Position numbers and translations under genes: made by a program. A DNA stretch of 64,000 nucleotides, from assembly GCF_002234915.1 (NCBI RefSeq), contig NZ_NEWD01000028.1, forward strand, positions 1 to 64,000, read 5' to 3'. The stretch's first letter is position 1. Each line of letters starts with the position of its first letter. Source of the DNA: Bifidobacterium vansinderenii. GTDB lineage: Bacteria; Actinomycetota; Actinomycetes; Actinomycetales; Bifidobacteriaceae. The notes under the pieces are model-generated. The model had not been told where the DNA came from. It saw nothing but the letters and a program-made list of their open reading frames with translations, and did no database searches. Positions 28,764-37,689 of the stretch are shown in pieces.

Positions 28764-29384
28764 TCAGACCAGCGCCTTCGCCCTGCCGGACTCGAAGCGG
28801 TCAAGCACGCCGGTGGCGGCGATGGCACGCTGCACGTACCACATGAGCAGACCGGCGATCACGGCGCCGGAGATCAGCGTGGTGACCAGGTAGCACAGGC
28901 CGTAGGTGCTGAAGAAGCCGATGCCGACGCGGCTGCCGAACGGGGAGAACTCGAACAGGTAGTTGCCGAAGCCGGACAGCAGACCGGACAGGGTGGCGGT
29001 GAGCACGTTCCACTTGCGGTAGCGCACGACGAAGAAGATGATCTCGGCGAACACGCCCTGCACCAGGCCGATGATGATCGAGCCGCTGATACCGAACACG
29101 CCGCCGGCACCGATGATGTACTCGATGCAGGCCGCGATCAGCTCGGCGTAGATGGCCGCGCCGGGCTTGCGCACGATGATCGCCGCCAAGGGGCCGGCGA
29201 ACAGCCAGAAAGCGCAGACCAGACCGTTGAAGCCGGGCAGAATGGCGTCCAGAGCGGTGGTGGGGATCTTGTAGATCAGATCCCAGCCGGCGAAGATCAC
29301 GCCGGACGCGACCGCGATGATGGATGCGACGACGATATCGACCACGCGCCAGCGCAGATTCGCCTTGGAAATGGTTTCAGACAT
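28764..29384 (-). CDS. ECF transporter S component, YkoE family
   Basis: 206 aa with about five or six TM helices. WRVVDIVVASIIAVASGVIFAGWD, GVFGISGSIIIGLVQGVFAEIIFF and SGFGNYLFEFSPFG match the YkoE pattern. It binds the imported substrate, probably hydroxymethylpyrimidine or thiamine. The ATG at 29384 follows GAGGAAAGG, which the riboswitch expression platform can hide. First gene of the operon. Confidence 0.88.
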   Translation of the reverse strand: MSETISKANLRWRVVDIVVASIIAVASGVIFAGWDLIYKIPTTALDAILPGFNGLVCAFWLFAGPLAAIIVRKPGAAIYAELIAACIEYIIGAGGVFGISGSIIIGLVQGVFAEIIFFVVRYRKWNVLTATLSGLLSGFGNYLFEFSPFGSRVGIGFFSTYGLCYLVTTLISGAVIAGLLMWYVQRAIAATGVLDRFESGRAKALV

Positions 29385-29390
29385 GTGATT

Positions 29391-29541
29391 GTGCCTTTCC
29401 TCTCTGTGCGGGCCGCTGGATGCGCCCCGTCAAAAGGCACGGGAAAAGAGAGACATCCGTGCGCCGGCATTACCCGGTATACGTTCATACGGTCGAAGCG
29501 GTGCTTCCTCTCAGCCTTCGCCTCGCTGGAGTGTGTGTCTC
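29391..29541 (-). ncRNA. TPP (THI-box) riboswitch with ribosome-site sequestering stem
   Basis: On the minus strand the aptamer spans 29541-29450. P1 pairs GAGACA with TGTCTC. The conserved GGCTGAGAGG lies at about 29516-29507, and the second TPP loop, GGGTAATGCCGGCGCACGG, at about 29476-29458. Downstream, GTGCCTTT (29440-29433) pairs exactly with AAAGGCAC (29398-29391), which contains the ykoE ribosome site. TPP binding would thus favour translation shut-off. It controls the ykoEDC-tenA operon. Confidence 0.9.
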
Positions 29542-29554
29542 CCCGAAGTATGCG

Positions 29555-29594
29555 AAAGCCCCCGTGTCCGAAGCCGATACTACACGGGGGCTTT
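29555..29594 (-). terminator. Terminator hairpin after the M20 dipeptidase gene
   Basis: 13-bp stem AAAGCCCCCGTGT with its complement and a 14-base loop. It is the only strong hairpin between the dipeptidase stop and the riboswitch. No long U-run follows. Confidence 0.65.
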
Positions 29595-29677
29595 CCCAAG
29601 CGCAATGGTCAATGCGGCGGAACCATGCGGATTCCACCCGCCCGACTACATATTTCGCCTGTTTTCTACAGTATTTT

Positions 29678-31048
29678 CTACTTGGCGAGCTTGGTGAGGA
29701 TCAGGGCCTCGGCGAGGATGTTCTTCTTCAGGCTCGGCAGGTCGATGGATTCGTTCGGGCTGTGCGCGTTGGCCTTGGGATCCTCGGGTCCGGTGACCAG
29801 CACCTGGGCGTCGGGGAAGATGCGCTGCAGCTCGGGGATGAACGGAATGGAGCCGCCCTCGCCCTTGTTCGCCGGCGCCACGTCGAACGCCTCGGCCAGA
29901 GCCTCCTCCGCGTCCTTGACGGCCGCGCAGTCGGGATCCATGGCCCAGCCCTTGCCGTTCTCCAGCGGCTCGACGCTCACTTCGGCACCGAACGGCGCGT
30001 TCTTCTCAAGGAATTCGGCGAGCGCCTGCTGCGCCTCCTCGGGCTTCTGGTTGGGCGAGGTGCGCATGGACAGGCGGAAGCGTGCGGAGTCGGCGATCAC
30101 GTTGAAGGAGCCGTCCACGGGGTGGGCGTCGAAGCCGATCACGGTGACGCTGGGCTTGGTCCACAGGCGGGAGGCGAGCGAATCGGTGCCGGCGAGACGG
30201 TAGCCGGGCACCACGGCCGCGTCGGCGCGCAGGGAGGTCTCGTCCAGGTCGCGCTGCAGGCCGCCGATCGGCTCCTCGGCAAGCAGACCCGGCACCACCA
30301 GGTTGCCGTCCTTGTCGTACATGGAGGCGATGAGCATGGACGCCAGCGTGTTCGCGTCGAGGATGGGGCCGCCGAACTGGCCGGAGTGCACGGGGTGGCC
30401 GAGCACGCGCACGGTCACGTCCACGCAGGTGTTGCCGCGCAGCGAGGTGGTCAGGCTGGGGATCTCGGCGGACCAGTTGCCGGAGTCGGCCACGATGATC
30501 ACGTCGGATTCAAATTCGGAGGCGTGCTCCTCGATGAACGGGATGAAGCTGGGAGAGCCCATCTCCTCCTCGCCCTCGATGAACACCTTCACGTTCACGC
30601 CCAGATCGTCGCCCAGGGCGTGCAGCGCGCCGGAGTGGATGGCGATGCCGCCGCCGTCGTCGGCCGCGCCGCGACCGTAGAGCCGGCCGTCGTCCTTGGC
30701 GGTGGCGACGAACGGATCGGTGTCCCATTCCTTGGGGTCCGGGACCGGCTGCACGTCGTGGTGCGCGTACAGCAGCACGGTGGGCGCCTGCGGGTCGACG
30801 ATGCGCGAGCCGACGACCTCCCACGCGCCGGGCGTGCCGTCGGGGTTGCTCGACTGGACCACGCGGGCGTCCACGCCCTCCTCGCGCAGCACCTCGGCCA
30901 CGAATTCGGCGGAGCGCTTCATGTGATCGGCGGTGATGCCCAGCGCCGAAACGGAACCCAGCGCGATCTTCTTCGACAGCACGTCCACGACCCGCTGCCA
31001 GTCCTGCTCCACGCGGGATCGCAGTTCGTCGGAACCGACCTGTGCCAT
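29678..31048 (-). CDS. M20-family dipeptidase
   Basis: 456 aa from the second ATG (31046-31048), 6 bases after AAGGAGG; the ATG at 31054 would abut the ribosome site. Metal-binding motifs are LLYAHHDVQPVP, GRGAADDGGG (bridging Asp), IEGEEEMGSPSF (catalytic Glu pair) and VADSGNW. The dimerisation domain is at about 195-345. It hydrolyses dipeptides in the cytoplasm using two zinc ions. Single gene. Confidence 0.93.
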   Translation of the reverse strand: MAQVGSDELRSRVEQDWQRVVDVLSKKIALGSVSALGITADHMKRSAEFVAEVLREEGVDARVVQSSNPDGTPGAWEVVGSRIVDPQAPTVLLYAHHDVQPVPDPKEWDTDPFVATAKDDGRLYGRGAADDGGGIAIHSGALHALGDDLGVNVKVFIEGEEEMGSPSFIPFIEEHASEFESDVIIVADSGNWSAEIPSLTTSLRGNTCVDVTVRVLGHPVHSGQFGGPILDANTLASMLIASMYDKDGNLVVPGLLAEEPIGGLQRDLDETSLRADAAVVPGYRLAGTDSLASRLWTKPSVTVIGFDAHPVDGSFNVIADSARFRLSMRTSPNQKPEEAQQALAEFLEKNAPFGAEVSVEPLENGKGWAMDPDCAAVKDAEEALAEAFDVAPANKGEGGSIPFIPELQRIFPDAQVLVTGPEDPKANAHSPNESIDLPSLKKNILAEALILTKLAK

Positions 31049-31163
31049 AATCATCCTCCTTGGCGATTGGTGTACTCGGTGTATAAGGAGCGCCGAAACT
31101 TCCGAGGAAACCCCGGCATCCCGGCAAACCCTATGAGTCTAGGCGTCACCGTAACCTGCTCGT

Positions 31164-31778
31164 ATGACATGGAACCCCTTCAAACGCTCTGAAGATAAGG
31201 AAAAGACCGAGCAGGCGCCGGCGCAGCAGCCGGAGAACAGCAACGGCAAGAAGAACCGTCCCACCCCGAAGATGAAGGACGCGCAGGCCGCCAAGATCCG
31301 TCCGCTGGTCCCCAAGGACCGCAAGGCGAGCAACAGGGCCGCACGCCAGAAGATGCGTGCGAAGCAGGACGCCGAATACGATGCCATGAAGACCGGCGAT
31401 CTGAATCACATGCCCAAGTCGGAGCGCATCGACTACCGCATCTACATTCGCGACTACGTGGATGCCCGTTGGAATCTGGCCGAGTTCATGATGCCGTTCG
31501 TCATCATCATGCTGTTCGCCTCGATCTTCGTGACCTCCATGTACCCACAGCTGACGCTGTGGCTGATGATCATCATGTACGCGTACTTCATCGTCGCGAT
31601 CATCGACATCGCCGTCATGTGGCGCGGACTCAAGAAGAAGCTCATCGCCAAGTACGGCGAGAAGTCCGTGGCCAAGGGCACCCGTTCGGGCAGCTACGCA
31701 TGGTCTCGCGCCATGCAGATGCGCCGTTGGCGTCTGCCCCGTCCGCGCACGCAGAAGCGCGGCGAATGGCCGGAATGA
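31164..31778 (+). CDS. DUF3043 family membrane protein
   Basis: 204 aa. It has a charged N-terminus rich in Lys, Glu and Gln (1-90), then two TM helices (about 104-124 and 130-150, IIMLFASIFVTSMY and LWLMIIMYAYFIVAIIDIA), and a basic tail ending PRPRTQKRGEWPE. SERIDYRIYIRDYVDARWN is the conserved core of this actinobacterial family. Function unknown. The start ATG has no clear ribosome site, and the gene is divergent from the dipeptidase. Confidence 0.85.
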   Translation: MTWNPFKRSEDKEKTEQAPAQQPENSNGKKNRPTPKMKDAQAAKIRPLVPKDRKASNRAARQKMRAKQDAEYDAMKTGDLNHMPKSERIDYRIYIRDYVDARWNLAEFMMPFVIIMLFASIFVTSMYPQLTLWLMIIMYAYFIVAIIDIAVMWRGLKKKLIAKYGEKSVAKGTRSGSYAWSRAMQMRRWRLPRPRTQKRGEWPE

Positions 31779-31842
31779 TCCCGGTCCATATTGATCTCCA
31801 TATGATCTGAGCCACGCGCGAAACCCGCACGTCGCAGACACG

Positions 31843-31885
31843 CACGTCGGCCTCCGGCTTCTATGCTGGAGGCCGACGTGTTTTT
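31843..31885 (+). terminator. Rho-independent terminator after the DUF3043 gene
   Basis: CACGTCGGCCTCC stem with its complement, closed by a short TTCTAT loop and followed by TTTTTGTTTG. Confidence 0.92.
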
Positions 31886-31948
31886 GTTTGTCCCGTGGCG
31901 ATCGCAGATTCCATGGCAATCGCAGATCACCGATACAAAGGAGCTGAC

Positions 31949-33406
31949 GTGACCGTAACAACCGAATTCGATATCGTCGTCATCGGCGCCGGGCCGGGAG
32001 GCTATTCCACCGCCCTGCGTGCGGCCGAACTGGGTATGTCCGTGGCGCTGGTGGAACGCGATGACCGGCCGGGAGGCACCTGCCTGAACCGTGGGTGCAT
32101 TCCCACCAAGGCGCTGATCACCGCGGCCCGCGCCGTGGATCAGGCGCGCGCGGCCGAACGGTACGGCATCACCATGTCGGTGGAGGACATAGACTTCGGA
32201 CGGCTGGCCGGCTACCGGGACCAGACCGTGCGCACCATGACCGAGGGGCTTGCCGGCCTGCTGCGTTTCCGCAAGATCACCACGATTCAAGGCACCGCGG
32301 CGGTCGAGCCCGACGAGCCTTCCGGCAACGACGTACGAACCGTGTTCGTGACGCTTCCCGACGGATCGATGCGCAGCATCACCGCCCGGCACATCGTGCT
32401 GGCCACTGGTTCACGCCCGCGCCCGCTGCCGGGCGTGCCGTTCTCGCAGACCGTGCTCGACTCCGACGCGGCGCTCGCCCGCAACGCGTTCCCCAGTTCG
32501 GCGATCATCATCGGCTCGGGTGCCATCGCCCTGGAGTTCGCAAGCCTGTGGAACGCGGCCGGCACGCAGGTCACGCTGCTGGCCCGGCGTGGCGGAGTGC
32601 TGTCGCACTGGGACCGCCGCGTAAGCGCCACGCTCACCCGTGAACTCAAGCGTCACGGCATCACCGTGGTCACCAACGCCGGCGTCGATGCGATCGAGAC
32701 CGGCGTGAACCTGGGCGCAACGGTACGATACACACGCACCATAGGCGGCAAGGAGCAGCATGAGGTCGCAGCGGCCGAGGTCGTGCTCGCCGCCATCGGA
32801 CGCGATCCCAACACCGACGCCGACTGGTTCGCCAAGTCCGGCATCACGCTCGATGATGCCGGTTTCGTCCGTACCGACGAACTGGGCCGCACCGAAGTCG
32901 ACGGCATCTGGGCGGTGGGAGACGTCACCGCCGGGCACCAGCTCGCTCACCGCGCCTTCGAACAGGGCATCGTCGTGGCGGAGGTCATCGCCGGGCTGAA
33001 CCCCCACCCCGTCGACGAGAACACCATCCCGAGCGTCGTCTTCTCCTCCCCCGAGGCAGCGGCCGTGGGACTGACCAAGGCCGAAGCCCAATCCCACGAT
33101 GGCTATACGGACGTAACGGAGACGATCTACCCGATGATGGGCAACTCCCGAACCATGATGATCGGCGAGAACGGTTCGATCACCGTGGTCAGCGCACTCG
33201 ACACGGCGAACGACGAACGCGTGGTGGTCGGCATCCACATGGTGGGACCGGAGGTTTCCGAAATCGTGGCCGAAGCCGAGCAGATCGTCGGCGGACGGAT
33301 GCCGCTGCATGCGGCGGCACGGCTGATCCACCCGCATCCCACGTTCTCCGAGGCGTTGGGAGAGGCGTTGCTCAAGGCCGACGGCCGGCCGCTGCACATG
33401 CGGTAG
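31949..33406 (+). CDS. lpd: Dihydrolipoyl dehydrogenase-like flavoprotein
   Basis: 485 aa from a GTG at 31949, 5 bases after AAAGGAG; upstream in-frame codons overlap the spacer. FAD loop GAGPGGYSTALRAAELG, redox disulfide GTCLNRGCIPTKAL, NAD loop IGSGAIALEFASLW, and the C-terminal HPHPTFSEAL with the catalytic His-Glu pair. It reoxidises dihydrolipoamide with NAD in 2-oxoacid dehydrogenase or glycine-cleavage complexes. No partner genes are nearby, and bifidobacteria generally lack pyruvate dehydrogenase, so the partner is unclear. Related disulfide reductases remain possible. Confidence 0.85.
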   Translation: MTVTTEFDIVVIGAGPGGYSTALRAAELGMSVALVERDDRPGGTCLNRGCIPTKALITAARAVDQARAAERYGITMSVEDIDFGRLAGYRDQTVRTMTEGLAGLLRFRKITTIQGTAAVEPDEPSGNDVRTVFVTLPDGSMRSITARHIVLATGSRPRPLPGVPFSQTVLDSDAALARNAFPSSAIIIGSGAIALEFASLWNAAGTQVTLLARRGGVLSHWDRRVSATLTRELKRHGITVVTNAGVDAIETGVNLGATVRYTRTIGGKEQHEVAAAEVVLAAIGRDPNTDADWFAKSGITLDDAGFVRTDELGRTEVDGIWAVGDVTAGHQLAHRAFEQGIVVAEVIAGLNPHPVDENTIPSVVFSSPEAAAVGLTKAEAQSHDGYTDVTETIYPMMGNSRTMMIGENGSITVVSALDTANDERVVVGIHMVGPEVSEIVAEAEQIVGGRMPLHAAARLIHPHPTFSEALGEALLKADGRPLHMR

Positions 33407-33554
33407 GCGCACGTCACGCGGCCCGGCAACACGGCGTTTTCACCAACCGTCAGGTCACTTGGCAGAAAGTCAAGTACACTGTTTTCCAGCAAACCCCAAA
33501 TACGACAACCCTCCGCAGGCGTTGTCGCAAGGCCAAAACCATCCGAAGGACATC

Positions 33555-34283
33555 ATGGCAGATAACGAGAAGACCGAGAAGAAGGCAAAGAAGCAAGGCA
33601 CGATCAGCCAGATCATCCAGATCTACAAGTTCACGAGCGCGGACGACAAGCAGCTGCCGTTCCTGATCGCGGGCGGCATCATCCTGCCGATCATCGTGGC
33701 GGCGGCCGCATGCGCCATCCTCCACGTCCACTGGATCACGTGGATCTTCACCATGATCCTGGGCGTCATGGTGGGTCTGCTGTTCGGCACCATGATCCTC
33801 ACCCGCCGCGCCGACAAGGTGGGGTACCGTCAGATGGAGGGCAAGCCCGGCGCCACCGGAGCCATCCTCAACAGCATCACCAAGGCCGGCTTCTCCTTCC
33901 CGCAGGAGCCGATCTGGGTGGATCCGCGCACCAAGGACGCCATCTGGCGCGGCACCGGCCGCACCGGCGTGTATCTGGTCGGCGAAGGCGACTACGGCCG
34001 CGTGATGAAGGCCATGAGCCGTGAGGAAGCCAAGATCAAGCGCGTCACGCGCGGCTCCGACATCCCGATCATCAAGCTGTCCGTGGGCGACGGCGAGAAG
34101 CAGGTGCCGCTGAGCAAACTGCAGAAGACCGTGATGCGCCAGAAGGTCAAGCTCACCAAGTACGAGCTCGACGAGCTCAACGGCCGTCTGCGCACCCTGC
34201 AGGCCAAGAACACGATGGGCGTGCCGAAGGGCGTGGACCCCACCAAGATGCACATCAGCCGCAGGGCCATGCGCGGCAAGTAA
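33555..34283 (+). CDS. DUF4191 family membrane protein
   Basis: 242 aa from the ATG at 33555 (MADNEKTEKKAKKQG), with GAAGGA ahead; the frame is open from 33459 without a good start. Lys-rich N-terminus, two TM helices (about 37-58 and 62-85), then a cytoplasmic basic domain with GYRQMEGKPGATGAIL and VVWRGTG-like IWRGTGRTGVYLVGEG. This family is conserved in actinobacteria, often near lipA and glnA. Function unknown. It lies between lpd and glnA with its own terminator. Confidence 0.87.
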   Translation: MADNEKTEKKAKKQGTISQIIQIYKFTSADDKQLPFLIAGGIILPIIVAAAACAILHVHWITWIFTMILGVMVGLLFGTMILTRRADKVGYRQMEGKPGATGAILNSITKAGFSFPQEPIWVDPRTKDAIWRGTGRTGVYLVGEGDYGRVMKAMSREEAKIKRVTRGSDIPIIKLSVGDGEKQVPLSKLQKTVMRQKVKLTKYELDELNGRLRTLQAKNTMGVPKGVDPTKMHISRRAMRGK

Positions 34284-34350
34284 ACCGCAGAACGTCATGC
34301 TCATATCCGCCCGCGGGCGCATCGGGGCATGACGGAAACATCTACAACCG

Positions 34351-34390
34351 AAAGGGTCGGTCGCCATCTCACATGGTGACCGACCCTTTT
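34351..34390 (+). terminator. Terminator after the DUF4191 gene
   Basis: AAAGGGTCGGTC / GACCGACCCTTT stem extended by CCAT-ATGG, ending in TTTT. Confidence 0.88.
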
Positions 34391-34544
34391 CCGTACCCGG
34401 CACATCGCCGTTGCCGCATAACGGCGCGCTTCATAGGCCGTTGATTTCTCCCTACGAAACATTCTCGTAACTCAACGGCCCCCTACGGGAAATATCGGAG
34501 AGTATCTTTCAACTACGTAAGTTCTCATTGATAAAGGAGCGACT

Positions 34545-35993
34545 GTGGCAGAGAATAAGATTTTCGCCCACACGCCTGAAGAAGTCGAAGCGCTGATCAA
34601 CAAGGAAGGCATCGAGTATGTCTCCGTGCGCTTCACCGATCTCATCGGCGTCCAGCAGCATTTCACCGTGCCGGCCAGCGAATTCACCGACAATGCCTTC
34701 ACCGACGGCATGCCGTTCGATGGTTCTTCGGTTCAGGGCTTCCAGGCCATCAACGAATCCGATATGAAGCTGATCCCGGACGTGACCACGGCTTACGTCG
34801 ATCCGTTCCGCAAGCACAAGACCCTGAACGTCGCGTTCTCCATCGTCGACCCGCTGACCGACGAGCCGTACTCGCGCGATCCGCGTCAGGTTGCCGCCAA
34901 GGCCGAAGCCTACCTGAAGTCCACCGGCATCGCCGACACCGCCTCCTTCGCTCCTGAGGCCGAGTTCTTCATCTTCGACAAGGTGCGCTTCGAGAACACG
35001 ATGCAGCGCTCCTTCTACGAGGTGGACTCCATCGAGGCTCCGTGGAACTCCGGTGTGGACACCGAAGAGGACGGCACCCCGAACATCGGTTTCAAGAACC
35101 GCGTGAAGCGCGGCTACTTCCCGGTCCCGCCGATCGATCACTACCAGGATCTGCGCGACGACATGGTCGCCGCCCTGCAGCAGGTTGGTCTGCAGCTCGA
35201 GCGCTCCCACCACGAGGTCGGCGGCGCTGGCCAGCAGGAGATCAACTACCGCTTCAACACCCTGCAGCACGCGGGTGACGACCTGATGAAGTACAAGTAC
35301 GTGGTCCACGAGGTTGCCGCCCTGAACGGCAAGTCCGTGACCTTCATGCCGAAGCCGATCGCCGGCGACAACGGCACCGGCATGCACTGCCACCAGTCCC
35401 TGTGGAAGGACGGCAAGCCGCTGTTCTACGACGAGAAGGGCTACGGCGGTCTGTCCGACCTCGCCCGCTGGTACATCGGCGGTCTGATCAAGCACTCCTC
35501 CTCCGTGCTTGCCTTCACCAACCCGTCGCTGAACTCCTACCACCGTCTGGTCCCGGGCTTCGAGGCTCCTGTCAACCTGGTGTACTCCGCCCGTAACCGC
35601 TCCGCCGCCATCCGTATCCCGCTGGCCGGCACCTCCCCGGCTTCGAAGCGCATCGAGTTCCGCGCTCCGGATCCGTCCTGCAACCCGTTCCTGGCCTTCT
35701 CCGCCCAGCTCATGGCCGGTCTCGATGGCATCCTGAACCACATCGAGCCCCCGGAGCCGGTCGACAAGGACCTCTACGAGCTGCCGCCGGAAGAGCACGC
35801 CGGCATCAAGCAGGTCCCGAGCTCCCTCGCCGAAGCCATGGACGCCCTGGAAGAGGATCACGACTTCCTCTCCGCCGGCGACGTCTTCACCGAGGACCTC
35901 ATCGAGACCTGGATCGACCTCAAGCGCGGCGAAATCGACCAGGCTCGCCTGGCCCCGACCCCGCTCGAGTACGAGCTCTACTACCACATCTGA
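34545..35993 (+). CDS. glnA: Glutamine synthetase type I
   Basis: 482 aa from a GTG at 34545, 5 bases after AAAGGAG. It makes glutamine from glutamate, ammonia and ATP in a dodecamer. Visible are [11 protein letters not shown] (latch region), [11 protein letters not shown] (metal site), [12 protein letters not shown] (substrate and ATP site), and [19 protein letters not shown] carries the Tyr that is adenylylated in GSI-beta enzymes. Codon use is highly biased, as expected for a highly expressed gene. Single gene with its own terminator. Confidence 0.97.
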   Translation: MAENKIFAHTPEEVEALINKEGIEYVSVRFTDLIGVQQHFTVPASEFTDNAFTDGMPFDGSSVQGFQAINESDMKLIPDVTTAYVDPFRKHKTLNVAFSIVDPLTDEPYSRDPRQVAAKAEAYLKSTGIADTASFAPEAEFFIFDKVRFENTMQRSFYEVDSIEAPWNSGVDTEEDGTPNIGFKNRVKRGYFPVPPIDHYQDLRDDMVAALQQVGLQLERSHHEVGGAGQQEINYRFNTLQHAGDDLMKYKYVVHEVAALNGKSVTFMPKPIAGDNGTGMHCHQSLWKDGKPLFYDEKGYGGLSDLARWYIGGLIKHSSSVLAFTNPSLNSYHRLVPGFEAPVNLVYSARNRSAAIRIPLAGTSPASKRIEFRAPDPSCNPFLAFSAQLMAGLDGILNHIEPPEPVDKDLYELPPEEHAGIKQVPSSLAEAMDALEEDHDFLSAGDVFTEDLIETWIDLKRGEIDQARLAPTPLEYELYYHI

Positions 35994-36026
35994 TCGGCGT
36001 TTCGCCCGATCCGGTAATCGGTAGAT

Positions 36027-36063
36027 AAGGGTGGTTGGCATCATCACGATGCCAACCACCCTT
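36027..36063 (+). terminator. Terminator after glnA
   Basis: 16-bp stem AAGGGTGGTTGGCATC with its complement, a 5-base loop, and TTGTGTTT after it. Confidence 0.88.
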
Positions 36064-36120
36064 TGTGTTTACCCGCAATCGCAATCGGGGTTCCGTATCG
36101 CCCAGTGGCAACGGGGCGGC

Positions 36121-36224
36121 GAGTTTTGTGGTTTTCTTCCATCTCACCGGTCCTGAATCATGGTGACGACGGTTAAAATTCCGGCTCAAGATCCTTCAAG
36201 CGCTCGATGGAAACCACAAAACTC
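36121..36224. repeat. Family C inverted-repeat element, copy 1 (104 bp)
   Basis: Ends are GAGTTTTGTGGTTTTC (36121-36136) and its inverse GGAAACCACAAAACTC (36209-36224), around about 72 bases unrelated to the interiors of the other copies. It overlaps the last 17 codons of the DUF559 gene. Confidence 0.85.
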
Positions 36225-37087
36225 AGCTGATCGAGATCTCGTAATCGCTTGCGTCGCCGGATAAGAGCCCGAAGTCCTCGGACCAGCTCCGTACGAGCAG
36301 TCTCCGAAGCCAGATCATCAATGGTGATCGGTAACACACAACAATTCGACTGCTGCAACGTCAGGCTTTTTCTGCTGTCGCGTCTTCCCTGATCCGGGGT
36401 CCAATGACCAGCTCCCTGATACTCGAGGATGATTCCCAGCTCCGGTTCGACCAAATCACCAAACCACACCTCACCATTGGGATGCGTTATCCGACAATTG
36501 ACCTCGAAGCCCCTGATTCCTCCCTGTTCGATGGTCAGTCGTAATCTGGTCTCCATGGGCGAATCCGTATTCATCCGTGCGTGGGCACAGGCCCATCTGG
36601 ACTTAGTTTTACCGGCGAACAGGCCAGTATCAGCCAGATACCGGTGAATCTCCCTGTACCGCATGTGCTTTTGCACATCGCATCGAGTCATCAGCGCGTC
36701 AAACAGCACAGTCAGCTCCTCGCGGGGCACCCATCTGGACATCTGCATGCAGGCGACGACGGGATCCACAATTCTGCCGACCACCTCACCGTCCACCACG
36801 ATATCGTTGCATGGCATGGGTGCCGACCAATAATGGTATCGGAGTGAAGCGCAACTCGTCCGCTTTCGCTGATCTGCCACACAGACGTCGACGCGCTGCG
36901 CATCCAATCCGCAGTTTCGCGGAACAGGAAGATCGTATAGTTTCACCGCCGTAAGATACCCGAAAACCAGTGCCCGTCGTGATCTTTTCGATGCATCGAT
37001 GCACTGCTTCAGCATCCGCCGGCATTCCACCGAGCCCGCGACCAATATGTCGATATCCTGCAATGTTCCATCTCGAATCTCTATCAT
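36173..37087 (-). CDS. AbiEi-like/DUF559 (Vsr-fold endonuclease-like) protein
   Basis: 304 aa from an ATG at 37085-37087 (MIEIRDGTLQDIDIL). ATG 37171 is possible and would add a CPHC-containing 28-residue segment. The frame reaches into a repeat element at 37180, which I reject as coding. The N-terminal half resembles the AbiEi/type-IV-antitoxin-like region common ahead of DUF559 (RRALVFGYLTAVKLYDLPVP). The C-terminal half (about 195-275) is DUF559: SPMETRLRLTIEQGG, VWFGDLVEPELGIILEYQGAGHW, with the acidic E/D/E residues of a PD-(D/E)XK-like nuclease. The C-terminus QLSFVVSIERL lies within repeat copy 1. Base composition is lower in GC than its neighbours. Function not established; it is flanked on both sides by family C repeats. 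Confidence 0.7.
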   Translation of the reverse strand: MIEIRDGTLQDIDILVAGSVECRRMLKQCIDASKRSRRALVFGYLTAVKLYDLPVPRNCGLDAQRVDVCVADQRKRTSCASLRYHYWSAPMPCNDIVVDGEVVGRIVDPVVACMQMSRWVPREELTVLFDALMTRCDVQKHMRYREIHRYLADTGLFAGKTKSRWACAHARMNTDSPMETRLRLTIEQGGIRGFEVNCRITHPNGEVWFGDLVEPELGIILEYQGAGHWTPDQGRRDSRKSLTLQQSNCCVLPITIDDLASETARTELVRGLRALIRRRKRLRDLDQLSFVVSIERLKDLEPEF

Positions 37088-37689
37088 TGCTCGATGGTAT
37101 GTGGGAAATCCGCCCATGTGCCAGCTCTTCAGGCAATGTGGACAAACGTGATCTTTCCTCTGGCTGAACATGAGACCGTGAGTTTTGTGGTTTTCTCGCA
37201 TCATTCGGCCCCCGAAAACCAACGATTCCATACCTGGCATTGGGAATATAGCGGGTATTGTCCTCACGTAAAACCACAAAACTCGCGTTCACGTCATAGA
37301 CATCGGCATCTGGACCTTCGACGTCGGGAATTTGCCTGATCTGCGCAGGCTCGCTATGATCGTCCCCGGTACAACCGATACATCGGAATCCCGATATGCC
37401 AGGGATCCGTATCACAAGGAGAGTTCGCAAGTTGATTTCTCGATAGGCAGCGGATTGACACGGGAATGGTCATCGTCGTCGATGAACCGTACCGTCATGC
37501 CGACTGGCTATCCAGCGAATCATACGACAGCTTGAAATCACGCAAACACCTGAATCACGCAACATCGATCGTGTGTATTCTCGTTCGCGCTTTCCAATCA
37601 GACGTGTCGTCTCATAACCATGCATGACCGTTCCTCCGTGTTCGCCGCAATACATCGCCGTATTCACCACCGAGGAAAGGATCATAATC
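37088..37689. other. Long spacer between the DUF559 and ABC-F genes
   Basis: Holds repeat copy 2 (37180-37284) and about 400 bases without a convincing gene. Minus-strand frames through here (to 37430) lack ribosome sites and overlap the DUF559 gene out of frame. Confidence 0.5.
37180..37284. repeat. Family C inverted-repeat element, copy 2 (105 bp)
   Basis: Ends are GAGTTTTGTGGTTTTC (37180-37195) and TAAAACCACAAAACTC (37269-37284). The interior is unrelated to copies 1 and 3. It lies just upstream of the DUF559 gene, so copies 1 and 2 bracket that gene. Confidence 0.85.

Noticed and set aside
37088-37279. N-terminal extension of the DUF559 protein
   Set aside because: The first residues come from repeat copy 2 and start with a TTG inside the repeat; no ribosome site was found.
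36786-37430. 214-codon minus-strand frame overlapping the DUF559 gene
   Set aside because: Overlaps the better frame out of phase, with no domain and no ribosome site.
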